Virus record (IMG/VR): IMGVR_UViG_3300021389_000042
Location: 1 to 45,739 of that record
Strand: one strand, 5' to 3'
DNA: 45,739 bases
Source of the DNA: a virus
Part shown: in pieces, positions 24,703-32,720 of the stretch
How the letters are laid out: the number at the start of each line of letters is the position of its first letter
Position numbering within the stretch: the first letter of the stretch is position 1
The notes under the pieces: model-generated
Database searches by the model: none
What the model was told of the DNA's origin: nothing
What the model saw: only the letters and a program-made list of their open reading frames with translations
Made by a program: the position numbers and the translations under genes

Positions 24703-24730
24703 AAAGGTCACCTTCGGGTGACCTTTTTTT
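24703..24730 (+). terminator. strong intrinsic terminator after gp23
   Basis: The stem AAAGGTCACC / GGTGACCTT closes on a C(TTCG)G tetraloop and is followed by seven T residues. It is one of the strongest terminators in the window, and fits a monocistronic capsid message. Confidence 0.93.
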
Positions 24731-24756
24731 GTTTAAAAAGTTTTAAATTTAAAGGG

Positions 24757-24770
24757 GATATATAATATAA
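24757..24770 (+). promoter_or_regulatory. late promoter motif GATATATAATATAA
   Basis: It lies just past the gp23 terminator and 36 bases before the next gene, which therefore has its own transcript. Confidence 0.6.
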
Positions 24771-24806
24771 TAACATCACAATAGATAAATTAAACAAACA
24801 AATATT

Positions 24807-25883
24807 ATGAAATTAAAATCTAAATTAAAACTTTACGAAGAATTCGTAAATGAATCTAAAGAGTCTATCGATAGTGTATCGGTTGATCAAGTAACAGTAG
24901 ATGCTACCAATGCATCTGATGCTATTAGAACAGAAGTAATCAGAGATGTAGATACTATACTAGATACATTGGCAGAATTATCAGATAGAATCGGAGAATC
25001 TGCTTCTATCGATTTAGAAATAGACGAACTATATGAAGAGTTGTTTGACTTAACAAATGTTTCAGAACTTAATGAAGGTATATTAGATTTTATTAAGAGT
25101 CCTATTAAATTCATGAAGATTAAGAAAAATCTTAAAGCATATCAAAAGGCTCTAGTACAAAAGGCCATTAACGATGTCGATTTCGCTAAGAAGAAACAAG
25201 CCGGAGACGCTGACGAGAAAGATAAAAAGAGAATGGAAACTTTGAAACAAGCTAATCAAGCTAAAAACAAAGCGTTAGATGATCAATTAGCTGCTATTTC
25301 AGAGAGAATGACAGAATTGTCAAAAGGAGATGAAGGCTTAGGTAAAGTAGTTTCTATCGGAAAAACTAAATCTAAATTAGCTGCGGCTCAAATAGTAATG
25401 AAAGCAACTTCAGGTGAAGAGGCAAAACAACTTAAATTAGAAATCGACACTTTATCAGATAGAATCGCAGACGATGAAAAGTCTCTTAAAGATTACGCTA
25501 AAAAACAAGCGGACAATAAACCAGACGATACTCAAACAGCTAACGATGAAGAGGGTGAAGAAACTAGCCGAAAACAAATGGCAGATATAGGCAATGATGC
25601 TAAAGGTTATAATGAAAACGCAGAATTAGACGGTTCAGGTAGACTTTCATCGGTAATTAATGAAGAAACTGAAGAAGAGACTGAAGAAGAGAATGAAGTT
25701 GAAATCGAAGTTAAAGGTGATGTTGACGTAGAAGTTAAACATCAAGAAACTGAAGAAGTTGAAGATGAAGAAGTTGAAACTGAAGAAACTGAAGAAGTTG
25801 AAGCTGAAGAAGTTGAAGAATCTAACAAGCCTAGATTATACGAAGGTATGTCAATCGCTGAAAGATTTAAAGCTTTAATGTAA
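24807..25883 (+). CDS. probable capsid internal protein with targeting sequence
   Basis: This 358-residue protein begins MKLKSKLKLYEEFVNESKE, strongly like the capsid-targeting sequence of T4 internal proteins (MKTYQEFIAE), where the prohead protease cuts. The middle is a charged helical domain (residues 90-240). The C-terminal third is a Glu/Val low-complexity stretch very like the acidic segment of the scaffold, ending YEGMSIAERFKALM. It lies between two terminators under its own late motif, in the position of T4 gene 24, but is not recognisable as vertex protein. It is probably a core or injected internal protein (inference). Confidence 0.6.
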   Translation: MKLKSKLKLYEEFVNESKESIDSVSVDQVTVDATNASDAIRTEVIRDVDTILDTLAELSDRIGESASIDLEIDELYEELFDLTNVSELNEGILDFIKSPIKFMKIKKNLKAYQKALVQKAINDVDFAKKKQAGDADEKDKKRMETLKQANQAKNKALDDQLAAISERMTELSKGDEGLGKVVSIGKTKSKLAAAQIVMKATSGEEAKQLKLEIDTLSDRIADDEKSLKDYAKKQADNKPDDTQTANDEEGEETSRKQMADIGNDAKGYNENAELDGSGRLSSVINEETEEETEEENEVEIEVKGDVDVEVKHQETEEVEDEEVETEETEEVEAEEVEESNKPRLYEGMSIAERFKALM

Positions 25884-25903
25884 TTTAAATTTAATATAGT
25901 CAA

Positions 25904-25933
25904 AAAGAGCCTCTCCGAGGCTCTTTATTTTTA
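25904..25933 (+). terminator. bidirectional terminator
   Basis: A perfect 10-bp stem AAAGAGCCTC (25904-25913) / GAGGCTCTTT (25917-25926) is followed by ATTTTT on the plus strand. The minus strand also has a T run past the stem, so it could stop transcripts from the minus-strand gene beyond the glycosyltransferase. Confidence 0.85.
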
Positions 25934-25942
25934 AGCCTCACT

Positions 25943-26560
25943 ATGATACCCAAAATAATACATCAAATTTGGATAGGTGACCAACCAGTCCCTGATAAAT
26001 GTAAAACTTTTATGAAAAGAGTAAAAGACATGCATCCTGATTGGCAATATAAGTTATGGGGTAATAAAGAGATATTTGACGAATTATATAAAGATGATCC
26101 ATTTATTCAAAACTATAGAAAGGATATAGGCACAGTATTTAAACCTGCACATATTGCAGATAGAACTAGACTCTTATTATTAAGAGATTTTGGCGGTGTA
26201 TATGTTGACGCTGATGCAAATCCTATCAAATCATTTAATAATATCTTAAATCAATTACACAATAGAACTACTTTTTTCGGAGGAGTTAGATACGTAGGTC
26301 AAGATAATAATAAGGGAGCTCTTATAGATTGTACGGTTATGGGTGCAGCGCCAGGTTCTAGAATGATTAAAGAGTGTTTATCAATATATACAAACATTGA
26401 TTGGGCGTGGGGTGGAAAAGCACTGTCTGATCAAATGTGGAAAAGTATGGGACCTGATGTTTGTCTTTTTAACTATGAACCGTTTTACGATACTAAAGTT
26501 GGACCAAATACAATTGTAGTTCATGATCACCCAGACAATAGACTTTGGTCTTGGAAATAA
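25943..26560 (+). CDS. glycosyltransferase with DXD motif (GT32 / OCH1-like)
   Basis: This 205-residue protein fits the sugar-binding DXD glycosyltransferase family. The opening IPKIIHQIWIGDQPVP and HPDWQYKLW are typical, as is the ADRTRLLLLRDFGGVYVDAD segment (split here: ADRTRLLLLRDF then GGVYVDADANP) with the metal- and sugar-nucleotide-binding DAD near residue 90. A late SDQMW segment and VVHDHPDNRLWSW end the protein, where His residues commonly complete the site. The acceptor is unknown: modified DNA, virion glycans or host surface are all possible. It starts right after a bidirectional terminator without a late motif. Confidence 0.85.
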   Translation: MIPKIIHQIWIGDQPVPDKCKTFMKRVKDMHPDWQYKLWGNKEIFDELYKDDPFIQNYRKDIGTVFKPAHIADRTRLLLLRDFGGVYVDADANPIKSFNNILNQLHNRTTFFGGVRYVGQDNNKGALIDCTVMGAAPGSRMIKECLSIYTNIDWAWGGKALSDQMWKSMGPDVCLFNYEPFYDTKVGPNTIVVHDHPDNRLWSWK

Positions 26561-26563
26561 AAA

Positions 26564-27073
26564 TTAAAGACGACGCTTAGCGTTCTTCTTTGCAAGTTTA
26601 AGAAACTCCTGTCTCTCATTGAGCAGGAGTTTTTTACATTCCTTGCGAAACTCAATTGAACTTTTGAGGATACGGCTATCTATCATTGGTGCTTTTAAAA
26701 CATCATGATATTCAGGGTGAACAAAGTTTTCCAAATCAAAGTTCATAAATTTAGCTTTAATTGGTTTCAAACTCACAGCGCATTGCCAATCTACTATATT
26801 ACAATTTTGATGTAGAGTCTCTTTATCTACCATAGATTGAGTAGTATTATCCCAATATTTTTTTAGTAATGTAACGTTCTTAACTGGTGGTTTTTGCATT
26901 CTAAGCACGCAGTGTACGAATTGATCATCATTAGACCATCTCTTTATATGTCTATGTTCTACCAGGAACTGTCTGAAGAACTTAGTTAATGGCGCAAGTA
27001 TAATACCGTATCTATTACGTGGATTAGGACCAGCAGTGCGGGTGATATTAATATGTGAGTATGATCTTGCCAT
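26564..27073 (-). CDS. hypothetical protein, only minus-strand gene
   Basis: This 169-residue frame fills a region with no plus-strand gene. It starts with ATG at 27071-27073 (MARSYSHINITRTAGPNPRN) after an AT-rich leader, and ends 3 bases from the glycosyltransferase stop (convergent). The C-terminus is very basic (FLKLAKKNAKRRL), which would suit nucleic-acid binding. Trp, Cys and His use looks protein-like, and no competing frame exists. No family is recognised. It diverges from the clamp loader gene, with the 64-base gap presumably holding both promoters. The plus-strand terminator at 26603-26635 lies inside its 3' end. Confidence 0.7.
   Translation of the reverse strand: MARSYSHINITRTAGPNPRNRYGIILAPLTKFFRQFLVEHRHIKRWSNDDQFVHCVLRMQKPPVKNVTLLKKYWDNTTQSMVDKETLHQNCNIVDWQCAVSLKPIKAKFMNFDLENFVHPEYHDVLKAPMIDSRILKSSIEFRKECKKLLLNERQEFLKLAKKNAKRRL
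26603..26635 (+). terminator. plus-strand terminator inside the minus-strand gene
   Basis: AAACTCCTG (26603-26611) pairs with CAGGAGTTT (26624-26632), with an inner CTC/GAG extension, and is followed by further T residues. It would end glycosyltransferase transcripts while coding for the NERQEFL part of the convergent gene. Confidence 0.75.
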
Positions 27074-27088
27074 TTAATATATTTATCA

Positions 27089-27118
27089 TTGAAACCTTTT
27101 AGCGCTTGATGGTATAAT
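27089..27118 (+). promoter_or_regulatory. TTGAAA-N18-TATAAT promoter before clamp loader
   Basis: TTGAAA at 27089-27094 and TATAAT at 27113-27118 are 18 bases apart, close to the bacterial housekeeping consensus. It is the clearest two-part promoter in the window and lies in the divergent gap before gp44. Confidence 0.6.
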
Positions 27119-27137
27119 TAGTAAATATATTAGATAC

Positions 27138-28094
27138 ATGAATTCAATAAATCAACTCTTTACAGAGAAATACAGACCATCTAATCTAGAAGAACTTATA
27201 TTACCAGAGAGAGTAATGTCAAAGTTTAAAGATGGTTTAGTTCAAAACATGTTGTTCGCAGGTTCACCGGGTACAGGTAAAACCTCATGTGCAAAGGCAA
27301 TCGTTCAACAATTTAAATTACCATATTTATACATCAATGCATCGACTGACACGTCCGTTGATGTAATTAGAACTCGAATTACAGATTTTTGTTCTACTGT
27401 TTCTATTATGGATGCACCCGGAATGTTTAAAGTAGTTATTCTCGATGAGGTTGATGGTGTATCAGATCAATTCTTTAAGGCACTTCGTGCTACTATGGAA
27501 ACATTTGCAAGCAATAGTCGTTTCATTGCTACTTGTAATTACATTAATAAACTACCAGATCCAATCCTTTCAAGATTTGAAGTTATTGATTTCGACTTTG
27601 ATAAAGCAGAAGAAACTGAATTAACAAAGAAGTACATTAAAAGAGTATATGAGATTTGTGGTAAAGAAGGAATGACAATTGAAAAACCAGCTTTGGTTGA
27701 ATTTGTTAAAAGAAACTTTCCAGATCTTAGAACTACACTTAATAAATTACAAGGTTACAAAACACAAGGCACATCGAATATTACAGCAGAAGATGTAAAG
27801 AAATTCAATTCAGTATACAAAGATGTATTTGATCTGGTATTTAATGAAACAGATCCAGCTAAAAATTATCAAACGCTTGTTGGTAATTATGCCAATCGAG
27901 TTGATGATGTATTACAAACTCTAGGTGAAGAATTTATTGAATACATTCAACAAGAGAAAGGGCAATATATAAAACATATACCTCAAGTTATTATAACTGT
28001 CGCTAAGCATCAAGCTCAACGAGTTCATGTTATCGATCCTGTAATTACAATGTTGAGTTGTGTGTATGAAATACAAAGTATAATTAACTCGTAA
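27138..28094 (+). CDS. 44: clamp loader large subunit gp44 (AAA+ ATPase)
   Basis: This 318-residue RFC/DnaX-type AAA+ protein loads the gp45 clamp onto primed DNA. It begins with the family's TEKYRPSNLEELI segment, Walker A is GSPGTGKTS near residue 43, Walker B is VVILDEVDG near residue 100, sensor 1 is ATCNYINK, and the arginine finger lies in ILSRFEVIDF near residue 146. The C-terminal helical collar follows. Length equals T4 gp44 (319). The clamp itself lies 22 kb upstream, unlike T4, where 44, 62 and 45 are adjacent. Confidence 0.95.
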   Translation: MNSINQLFTEKYRPSNLEELILPERVMSKFKDGLVQNMLFAGSPGTGKTSCAKAIVQQFKLPYLYINASTDTSVDVIRTRITDFCSTVSIMDAPGMFKVVILDEVDGVSDQFFKALRATMETFASNSRFIATCNYINKLPDPILSRFEVIDFDFDKAEETELTKKYIKRVYEICGKEGMTIEKPALVEFVKRNFPDLRTTLNKLQGYKTQGTSNITAEDVKKFNSVYKDVFDLVFNETDPAKNYQTLVGNYANRVDDVLQTLGEEFIEYIQQEKGQYIKHIPQVIITVAKHQAQRVHVIDPVITMLSCVYEIQSIINS

Positions 28095-28101
28095 ATAATT
28101 T

Positions 28102-28136
28102 TTTAGTCTCAATTTTTTTTTGTATATTGGACTAAA
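28102..28136 (+). other. inverted repeat with T-tract in the gp44-rnh gap
   Basis: TTTAGTC (28102-28108) pairs with GACTAAA (28130-28136) around a loop containing nine T residues. Loop and stem sizes are poor for a terminator. It may be a regulator-binding site or an mRNA leader hairpin for the following gene. Confidence 0.3.
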
Positions 28137-28151
28137 TAAAGAAATATAAAT

Positions 28152-29420
28152 ATGAAAGTGGGAAAACATACACTATTAATAGACGGTAATTATTTCGTAT
28201 TCAGTAGACTATTTGTTTTACCGAAACCTAAAACAGGTCAACTGTTAGGCGACGACAAACAAAAGTCTCAATTTATGAGAAAATTATCTATTGATTTTGC
28301 ATCTGAGATGCGTAAATTAAAAATGTTCGTAGACGACGTAGTATTAACAGTTGATTCTAAATCTTGGCGAAAAGATTTATATCCGGAATCAGACTATAAA
28401 GGTACTAGAAAGCAAAGTAGCAGTGTAAATTGGACAAATGTATATTCAGTATACGAAGAATTTCAAAATATATTAGCTGCTAAGGGCGTTACAGTACATC
28501 AAATTCAAGGTGCAGAAGCAGATGATGTTATTTTTGGATGGTCAACTGCATTAAACAATAGAGGTAAATCATGTATCGTTTGGTCTGGTGATAGAGACCT
28601 TATTCAATTGGTCAACTATTCTAAAACTAATGATGCACATACTCTTTGGTATTACAATACTAAGAAATCTTTATATGCATACGAAGGATTTACTAAAGAC
28701 ATGGAAACTTCTGTAGCTACTGAAATGTCAAACGATGATCTTCTATTTAATATGGGCGGAGAACATATGACTAGGGACACGTATCAAACCAATATTTTAT
28801 CTTGGGTAAAAGATCTTAAAATAGAAATTACAGAAGTAGATTGTGATAGATTTATATTTAATAAAATATTAATAGGTGATAAATCAGATAATATCCAATC
28901 TGTTGTGACATGGCAAAAAGAAATGAAAAATGGTAAACTTAGAACATACTCTATCACAGAGAAAATGGCTGATACCATATATGAACAGTTTATTAAAGAA
29001 TTGGATAACTTTACAATAGAGTATCTATTTAATGCTGAACATAAAAACGCTTTAGCAGATATCATTTACAGAGTCGTCGGTCATACTAATACAACTCTAA
29101 TTAAAGCAGCTTTATCTAATAACATAGCACTAATGCTACTACACATTAAAACCATCCCAGATTCTATTCAAGAAGCTATCTATTCTGCAATCGATAAAGA
29201 TTGGGAAGGAGCTTTAGAAAATGTAGAACAGTTTATGGATATGGAAAAAATATTAGAAGGTACACATTGGTTAAAGGATAAAACAGGATTTGGTGTAGAT
29301 GCCTTTGCAGGTATGGATATTCCAGACGAAAATAAAAAAGAAATTCCACCAATGAAGTTAGTAGGTAAGAAAACACAAACTACTACCAAAAAATTAGAAC
29401 CTACTAAAAAATTATTCTAA
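28152..29420 (+). CDS. rnh: RNase H / 5'-3' exonuclease (T4 Rnh, FEN-1 family)
   Basis: This 422-residue flap-nuclease family enzyme removes RNA primers from lagging-strand fragments. The acidic metal ligands are visible in LLIDGNYFVFS (Asp near residue 11), VVLTVDSKSWRK, GAEADDVIFG, SGDRDLIQLV, and LIGDKSDNIQS, in the canonical order. The region DLYPESDYKGTRK is typical. It is longer than T4 RNase H (305), with an extended C-terminal part ending in a Lys/Thr-rich tail (TTKKLEPTKKLF), whose last residues could contact the clamp or SSB. It lies 57 bases after gp44. Confidence 0.92.
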   Translation: MKVGKHTLLIDGNYFVFSRLFVLPKPKTGQLLGDDKQKSQFMRKLSIDFASEMRKLKMFVDDVVLTVDSKSWRKDLYPESDYKGTRKQSSSVNWTNVYSVYEEFQNILAAKGVTVHQIQGAEADDVIFGWSTALNNRGKSCIVWSGDRDLIQLVNYSKTNDAHTLWYYNTKKSLYAYEGFTKDMETSVATEMSNDDLLFNMGGEHMTRDTYQTNILSWVKDLKIEITEVDCDRFIFNKILIGDKSDNIQSVVTWQKEMKNGKLRTYSITEKMADTIYEQFIKELDNFTIEYLFNAEHKNALADIIYRVVGHTNTTLIKAALSNNIALMLLHIKTIPDSIQEAIYSAIDKDWEGALENVEQFMDMEKILEGTHWLKDKTGFGVDAFAGMDIPDENKKEIPPMKLVGKKTQTTTKKLEPTKKLF

Positions 29421-29426
29421 ATTAAT

Positions 29427-29585
29427 ATGACATTAGATGACTATATACAAATAGAAGAGATATTAGCAGAATCTAATGCACATGGTCTTAGAACAGAGGT
29501 TTATGAGATGGCTTCTCAATTTATAAAAGAAGGTTATGGTCATGTAGAAGCACATAACTTAGCATTTAACAAGTGGATTAAATAA
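29427..29585 (+). CDS. small hypothetical protein (52 aa)
   Basis: The gene starts 6 bases after the rnh stop and ends before a TATAAT element. The product MTLDDYIQIEEILAESNAHG... continues as a compact helical unit with a repeated E-x-x-x-x-A pattern and ends AFNKWIK. The composition is protein-like and packing is tight. Short helical proteins of this style recur in T4-like phages but I cannot name a function. Confidence 0.6.
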   Translation: MTLDDYIQIEEILAESNAHGLRTEVYEMASQFIKEGYGHVEAHNLAFNKWIK

Positions 29586-29604
29586 ACATTCACTCTACTT
29601 AACA

Positions 29605-29610
29605 TATAAT
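29605..29610 (+). promoter_or_regulatory. TATAAT -10 element before probable gp62
   Basis: TATAAT lies 4 bases before the ATG at 29615, so if used it would give an almost leaderless message or start inside the gene. It is noted as a weak candidate. Confidence 0.2.
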
Positions 29611-29614
29611 AGAT

Positions 29615-30043
29615 ATGCTAGACGAAACAAAATTATTTGATTTTGTGAAAATTATGTTCACAAAACCAGACCAATACAGTAATATTAAAAATCATTCAAA
29701 GAAGCGTCATCATTTCATGATCAATCGTTTTTTTGCTATTAAATATCCATCTAACGCTAATATGTTTAATGTTAATGGAATTAATGGTGGAAATGTAGTA
29801 GAATCATGGTCTATGGTTGCAAAAAGATTTAAAGGTGTGCCAGGTTGGTTTTATACTAAGACTAAAAAAGCTCCTAAAAAACAAGTAGATAAATATACAC
29901 CTAGCGAAGCTTCAATTGAGTTGTACTTATCAAAGAATGAAATAGGTATGCGTGAATTTAATGAATTAAAGCAATACGCTAAGCAGGAATTATTCGATGA
30001 TTTACAAAAAATTGAAACGCAACTAAATGTTTACAGAAAATAA
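29615..30043 (+). CDS. 62: probable clamp loader small subunit gp62
   Basis: This 142-residue helical protein matches the outline of gp62 from T4-like phages. A HHFMINRFFAIKYPSNANMF segment corresponds to the conserved 'MVNR...' helix. A basic PGWFYTKTKKAPKK block corresponds to the 'KRYGKWAKK' segment. A helix SIELYLSKNEIGMREFNELK and a terminal helix follow. In the complex gp62 holds the four gp44 subunits. It is shorter than T4 gp62 (187). Its location 1.5 kb after gp44 and next to RNase H supports this. The call is by eye. Confidence 0.55.
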   Translation: MLDETKLFDFVKIMFTKPDQYSNIKNHSKKRHHFMINRFFAIKYPSNANMFNVNGINGGNVVESWSMVAKRFKGVPGWFYTKTKKAPKKQVDKYTPSEASIELYLSKNEIGMREFNELKQYAKQELFDDLQKIETQLNVYRK

Positions 30044-30677
30044 AGATGATTTTTCAGAAGTAATTGACATCACATTATATAAATATAATTCTATAGATGT
30101 CAAATTATGGGGTTTAATTTCAAGAGATGTATCTACTAAGAAATTAGCTGAAACATCATATTTAGTACCGGTTAATAGAATAAACGAATATATTAACAAA
30201 TGGTTTGCCAGCGATGTTACTAGATTTCAATCAGTTAGCGATATATCAATTCACAAAGAAGCTACTTCAATATACTTTATTTGGCAAATGCTAAATGCAA
30301 CTCCAAATCTTTCTTGGATTAAAGTTACATTAAACAAAAATTTAACTTATAGTAGGATTGTAACAATAGATCAAATCAAAACTATTAAATATAATATTAA
30401 AACCATTAGAGGTAGTTTAAGGTTATTTGATTTGTTTGAATCCAGAGAATTGAGAATAGTCAATGAGATATTAGAAAAATGTGGACTTATAAAGGCAGAT
30501 CAAATGTATAATGTATTTAAACTTAAAAAATTTATGTCCATTTTAGATATGTTTTTATCTGATGATAATGCTAACGAAACATTTGGTGTAATAAATACTA
30601 TAATTCAAAAATTAGAACCATACGAAGGAGATGATCCGGAGATACTCTTAATAACTGATAGAAATTCAGATATATAA
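30027..30677 (+). CDS. hypothetical protein (216 aa)
   Basis: The start overlaps the preceding gene by 17 bases. The product begins MFTENKDDFSEVIDITLYKY. It has beta strands in its first half (LWGLISRDVSTKKLAETSYL) and helices in the second (FDLFESRELRIVNEILEK and LKKFMSILDMFLSD). It contains one Cys and no recognisable motif. It ends inside a late promoter motif, so it marks the end of the early/middle block before the virion genes. Either a replication accessory or an assembly role would fit. Confidence 0.6.
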   Translation: MFTENKDDFSEVIDITLYKYNSIDVKLWGLISRDVSTKKLAETSYLVPVNRINEYINKWFASDVTRFQSVSDISIHKEATSIYFIWQMLNATPNLSWIKVTLNKNLTYSRIVTIDQIKTIKYNIKTIRGSLRLFDLFESRELRIVNEILEKCGLIKADQMYNVFKLKKFMSILDMFLSDDNANETFGVINTIIQKLEPYEGDDPEILLITDRNSDI

Positions 30678-30682
30678 TAAAA
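30669..30682 (+). promoter_or_regulatory. late promoter motif GATATATAATAAAA
   Basis: It overlaps the stop of the preceding gene and lies 22 bases before the next virion gene. Start of the terminase-tail late block. Confidence 0.55.
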
Positions 30683-30704
30683 ATAAGACATTAGTCAAGT
30701 ATCA

Positions 30705-32654
30705 ATGGTAAATAACTTTACAGCAAATCAAATTGGTGATTCATTTACGGCCAAATTAGTAACTCCTTATGAAAATGTAGTTAACATTAACTCATGGGAC
30801 ATTATAGTGGGTGTAAATACGCCTAATACAATAGGCACTCTATCAATGACAGCTGGTGAAACACTAGTAACAGGTACCGACACTAATTTAAATCTCTCAT
30901 TTGGCAGTAAAATTATAGTAGGAAATACAGTATTTGATGTTATAGAAATTATAGATTCTAATACATTTCGTGTATTAGAAGCGCCTTCATTTTCAGGAGA
31001 TTCTTTAAAATTTTATGAAACATTAGACGCTAATAACTTTTTTGATTATGAATTTAAATGGTCTCAAGAAGATAAAACCAGCGATGGTGGTATTATGTCA
31101 GAATACAGACCTCTTAATAATAACACATCAGATCAAGATTTATTAGGATTAGTATTTGATCCTACAAAACCGTTATGGATTACAGTTAGATTTACTGTAA
31201 ATAGATTATCGACTGCTCACTCACTTTCATTATTAAGTTTAACATTTAATTTAGAAACAGAAGCTGGAGAATTAGTTTCATGTCCACAATATTGCGGAGA
31301 TTGTGATGATCCATATGCAATGATAGGATGTGCTAATATAATAGTCGAATGTAATGAGAATTTATTTGATCCGTATGCTTTAAATAAACCCGTCAATATG
31401 TATAAACAGATTAGTGATCTGTCTACGGATATGTTTGGGCATAAAGTTAAATATTTTAAAGTAGAAGCTGATAAAAGATCTAAAGACGTTATATTAATGG
31501 AATACTCATTGTATAATGTGAAATCTTCTGGAGAGTTTAAAGTTATGGTACCTGATAATGAAATGCCAGCTAATGATTTTAAATTTGACATATATGGAAT
31601 GGGATTTGAAGATTTTGAAATTCACATTACAAAAACTCAATTTGAATCGGCATTTGGGGCACATAAAAAACCAAGCGCTAGAGATTATCTTTATTTCCCG
31701 TTAATGAATAGAATGTATGAAGTAAGTTCAGTTACTTTTGCAGATGAATTCAATATGGAAATGACTTATTGGAGAGTAATGTTGAAAAAATATGAAGAAA
31801 GAACAAGTTCAATACATACCGATACTGCAATAGAAGAAGAATTAGATACATTGGTTACTGGTCTAGATGAAGTTTTTGGTGAAGAGATAAAAGATGAATA
31901 TGCACAAGTCTCCAAACCTGAACAATATCAAACAGTATTTACACCGGTAAGTGATGGTATTAGAGATAGAATCCATAATAATTTAACGATATTAGATACA
32001 GAAATTAGACACAAATGGACTATCATTAGTAAAAATACATATGATCTTAGTAGTATAGCAGATGTTGGTATAGAAGCATTAGTATACAAAAGAAAATCTG
32101 TTTTAGCGTCAGATAGTAATTTAGCCGTTGCTTTATGGTTTAAACCAAATTTAACTACAACCAATCCTAATGCAACGTTATTAGATGGTTTAGTAAGTAG
32201 AAAGGGTTTAAAAATATCTACAACTTCAAATGAATTACTAGTTCAAATAAACGAAGACACACACACATTCTCTTATAATAATTCAGTACAATCAGATGCA
32301 TGGTATGGATTAGTAGTTAATTTAAATAATAAATATAATAAATTAACCGCAGATGTATTTAGATTAGAACCTGGTAATAATATGCTACCCGCAAATTCAT
32401 TACAAGAAACTATTACATCGGTATTAAGAGAAGATAAAGAAATTTCTTCATATGGATGGTCTACTCAAAAGCAATGGTCTTTAATGCCTGGTCAAATTAA
32501 ATTAACAAACGTTAGATTATTTAAAAAGCCTATAGAGGCAGAACAAAGAGTTAACATATTACAACAATATGTCGTAAGAGACAATCAATTGGCATTAATT
32601 ATCGACAATGCCATTCCATCAATTCAATTAAGAAGATATAACCAAAATAGGTAA
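30705..32654 (+). CDS. large probable virion protein with lectin-like C-terminus
   Basis: This 649-residue protein has a beta-rich N-terminus with an LSFGSKIIVGNTVFDVIEII unit, a Cys-rich stretch around residues 192-216 (CPQYCGDCDD, IGCANIIVEC) that could bind metal or form disulfides, a middle helical/beta segment, and a C-terminal region near 470-560 (LAVALWFKPN, then DAWYGLVVNLNN) resembling concanavalin A/laminin-G sandwich domains. Such domains bind sugars or form joints in tails. It heads the late block before terminase. It is probably a baseplate or fibre-attachment component, though the family is not identified. Confidence 0.6.
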   Translation: MVNNFTANQIGDSFTAKLVTPYENVVNINSWDIIVGVNTPNTIGTLSMTAGETLVTGTDTNLNLSFGSKIIVGNTVFDVIEIIDSNTFRVLEAPSFSGDSLKFYETLDANNFFDYEFKWSQEDKTSDGGIMSEYRPLNNNTSDQDLLGLVFDPTKPLWITVRFTVNRLSTAHSLSLLSLTFNLETEAGELVSCPQYCGDCDDPYAMIGCANIIVECNENLFDPYALNKPVNMYKQISDLSTDMFGHKVKYFKVEADKRSKDVILMEYSLYNVKSSGEFKVMVPDNEMPANDFKFDIYGMGFEDFEIHITKTQFESAFGAHKKPSARDYLYFPLMNRMYEVSSVTFADEFNMEMTYWRVMLKKYEERTSSIHTDTAIEEELDTLVTGLDEVFGEEIKDEYAQVSKPEQYQTVFTPVSDGIRDRIHNNLTILDTEIRHKWTIISKNTYDLSSIADVGIEALVYKRKSVLASDSNLAVALWFKPNLTTTNPNATLLDGLVSRKGLKISTTSNELLVQINEDTHTFSYNNSVQSDAWYGLVVNLNNKYNKLTADVFRLEPGNNMLPANSLQETITSVLREDKEISSYGWSTQKQWSLMPGQIKLTNVRLFKKPIEAEQRVNILQQYVVRDNQLALIIDNAIPSIQLRRYNQNR

Positions 32655-32695
32655 TATCCTGTGCAAATTATTAATTTGTTACTGTGGAATATTTA

Positions 32696-32706
32696 GATAT
32701 ATAAAC
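32696..32706 (+). promoter_or_regulatory. late promoter motif GATATATAAAC
   Basis: It lies 14 bases before the small terminase gene. A palindromic CAAATTATTAATTTG lies a little upstream at about 32664-32678. Confidence 0.5.
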
Positions 32707-32720
32707 TATAATATAATATT

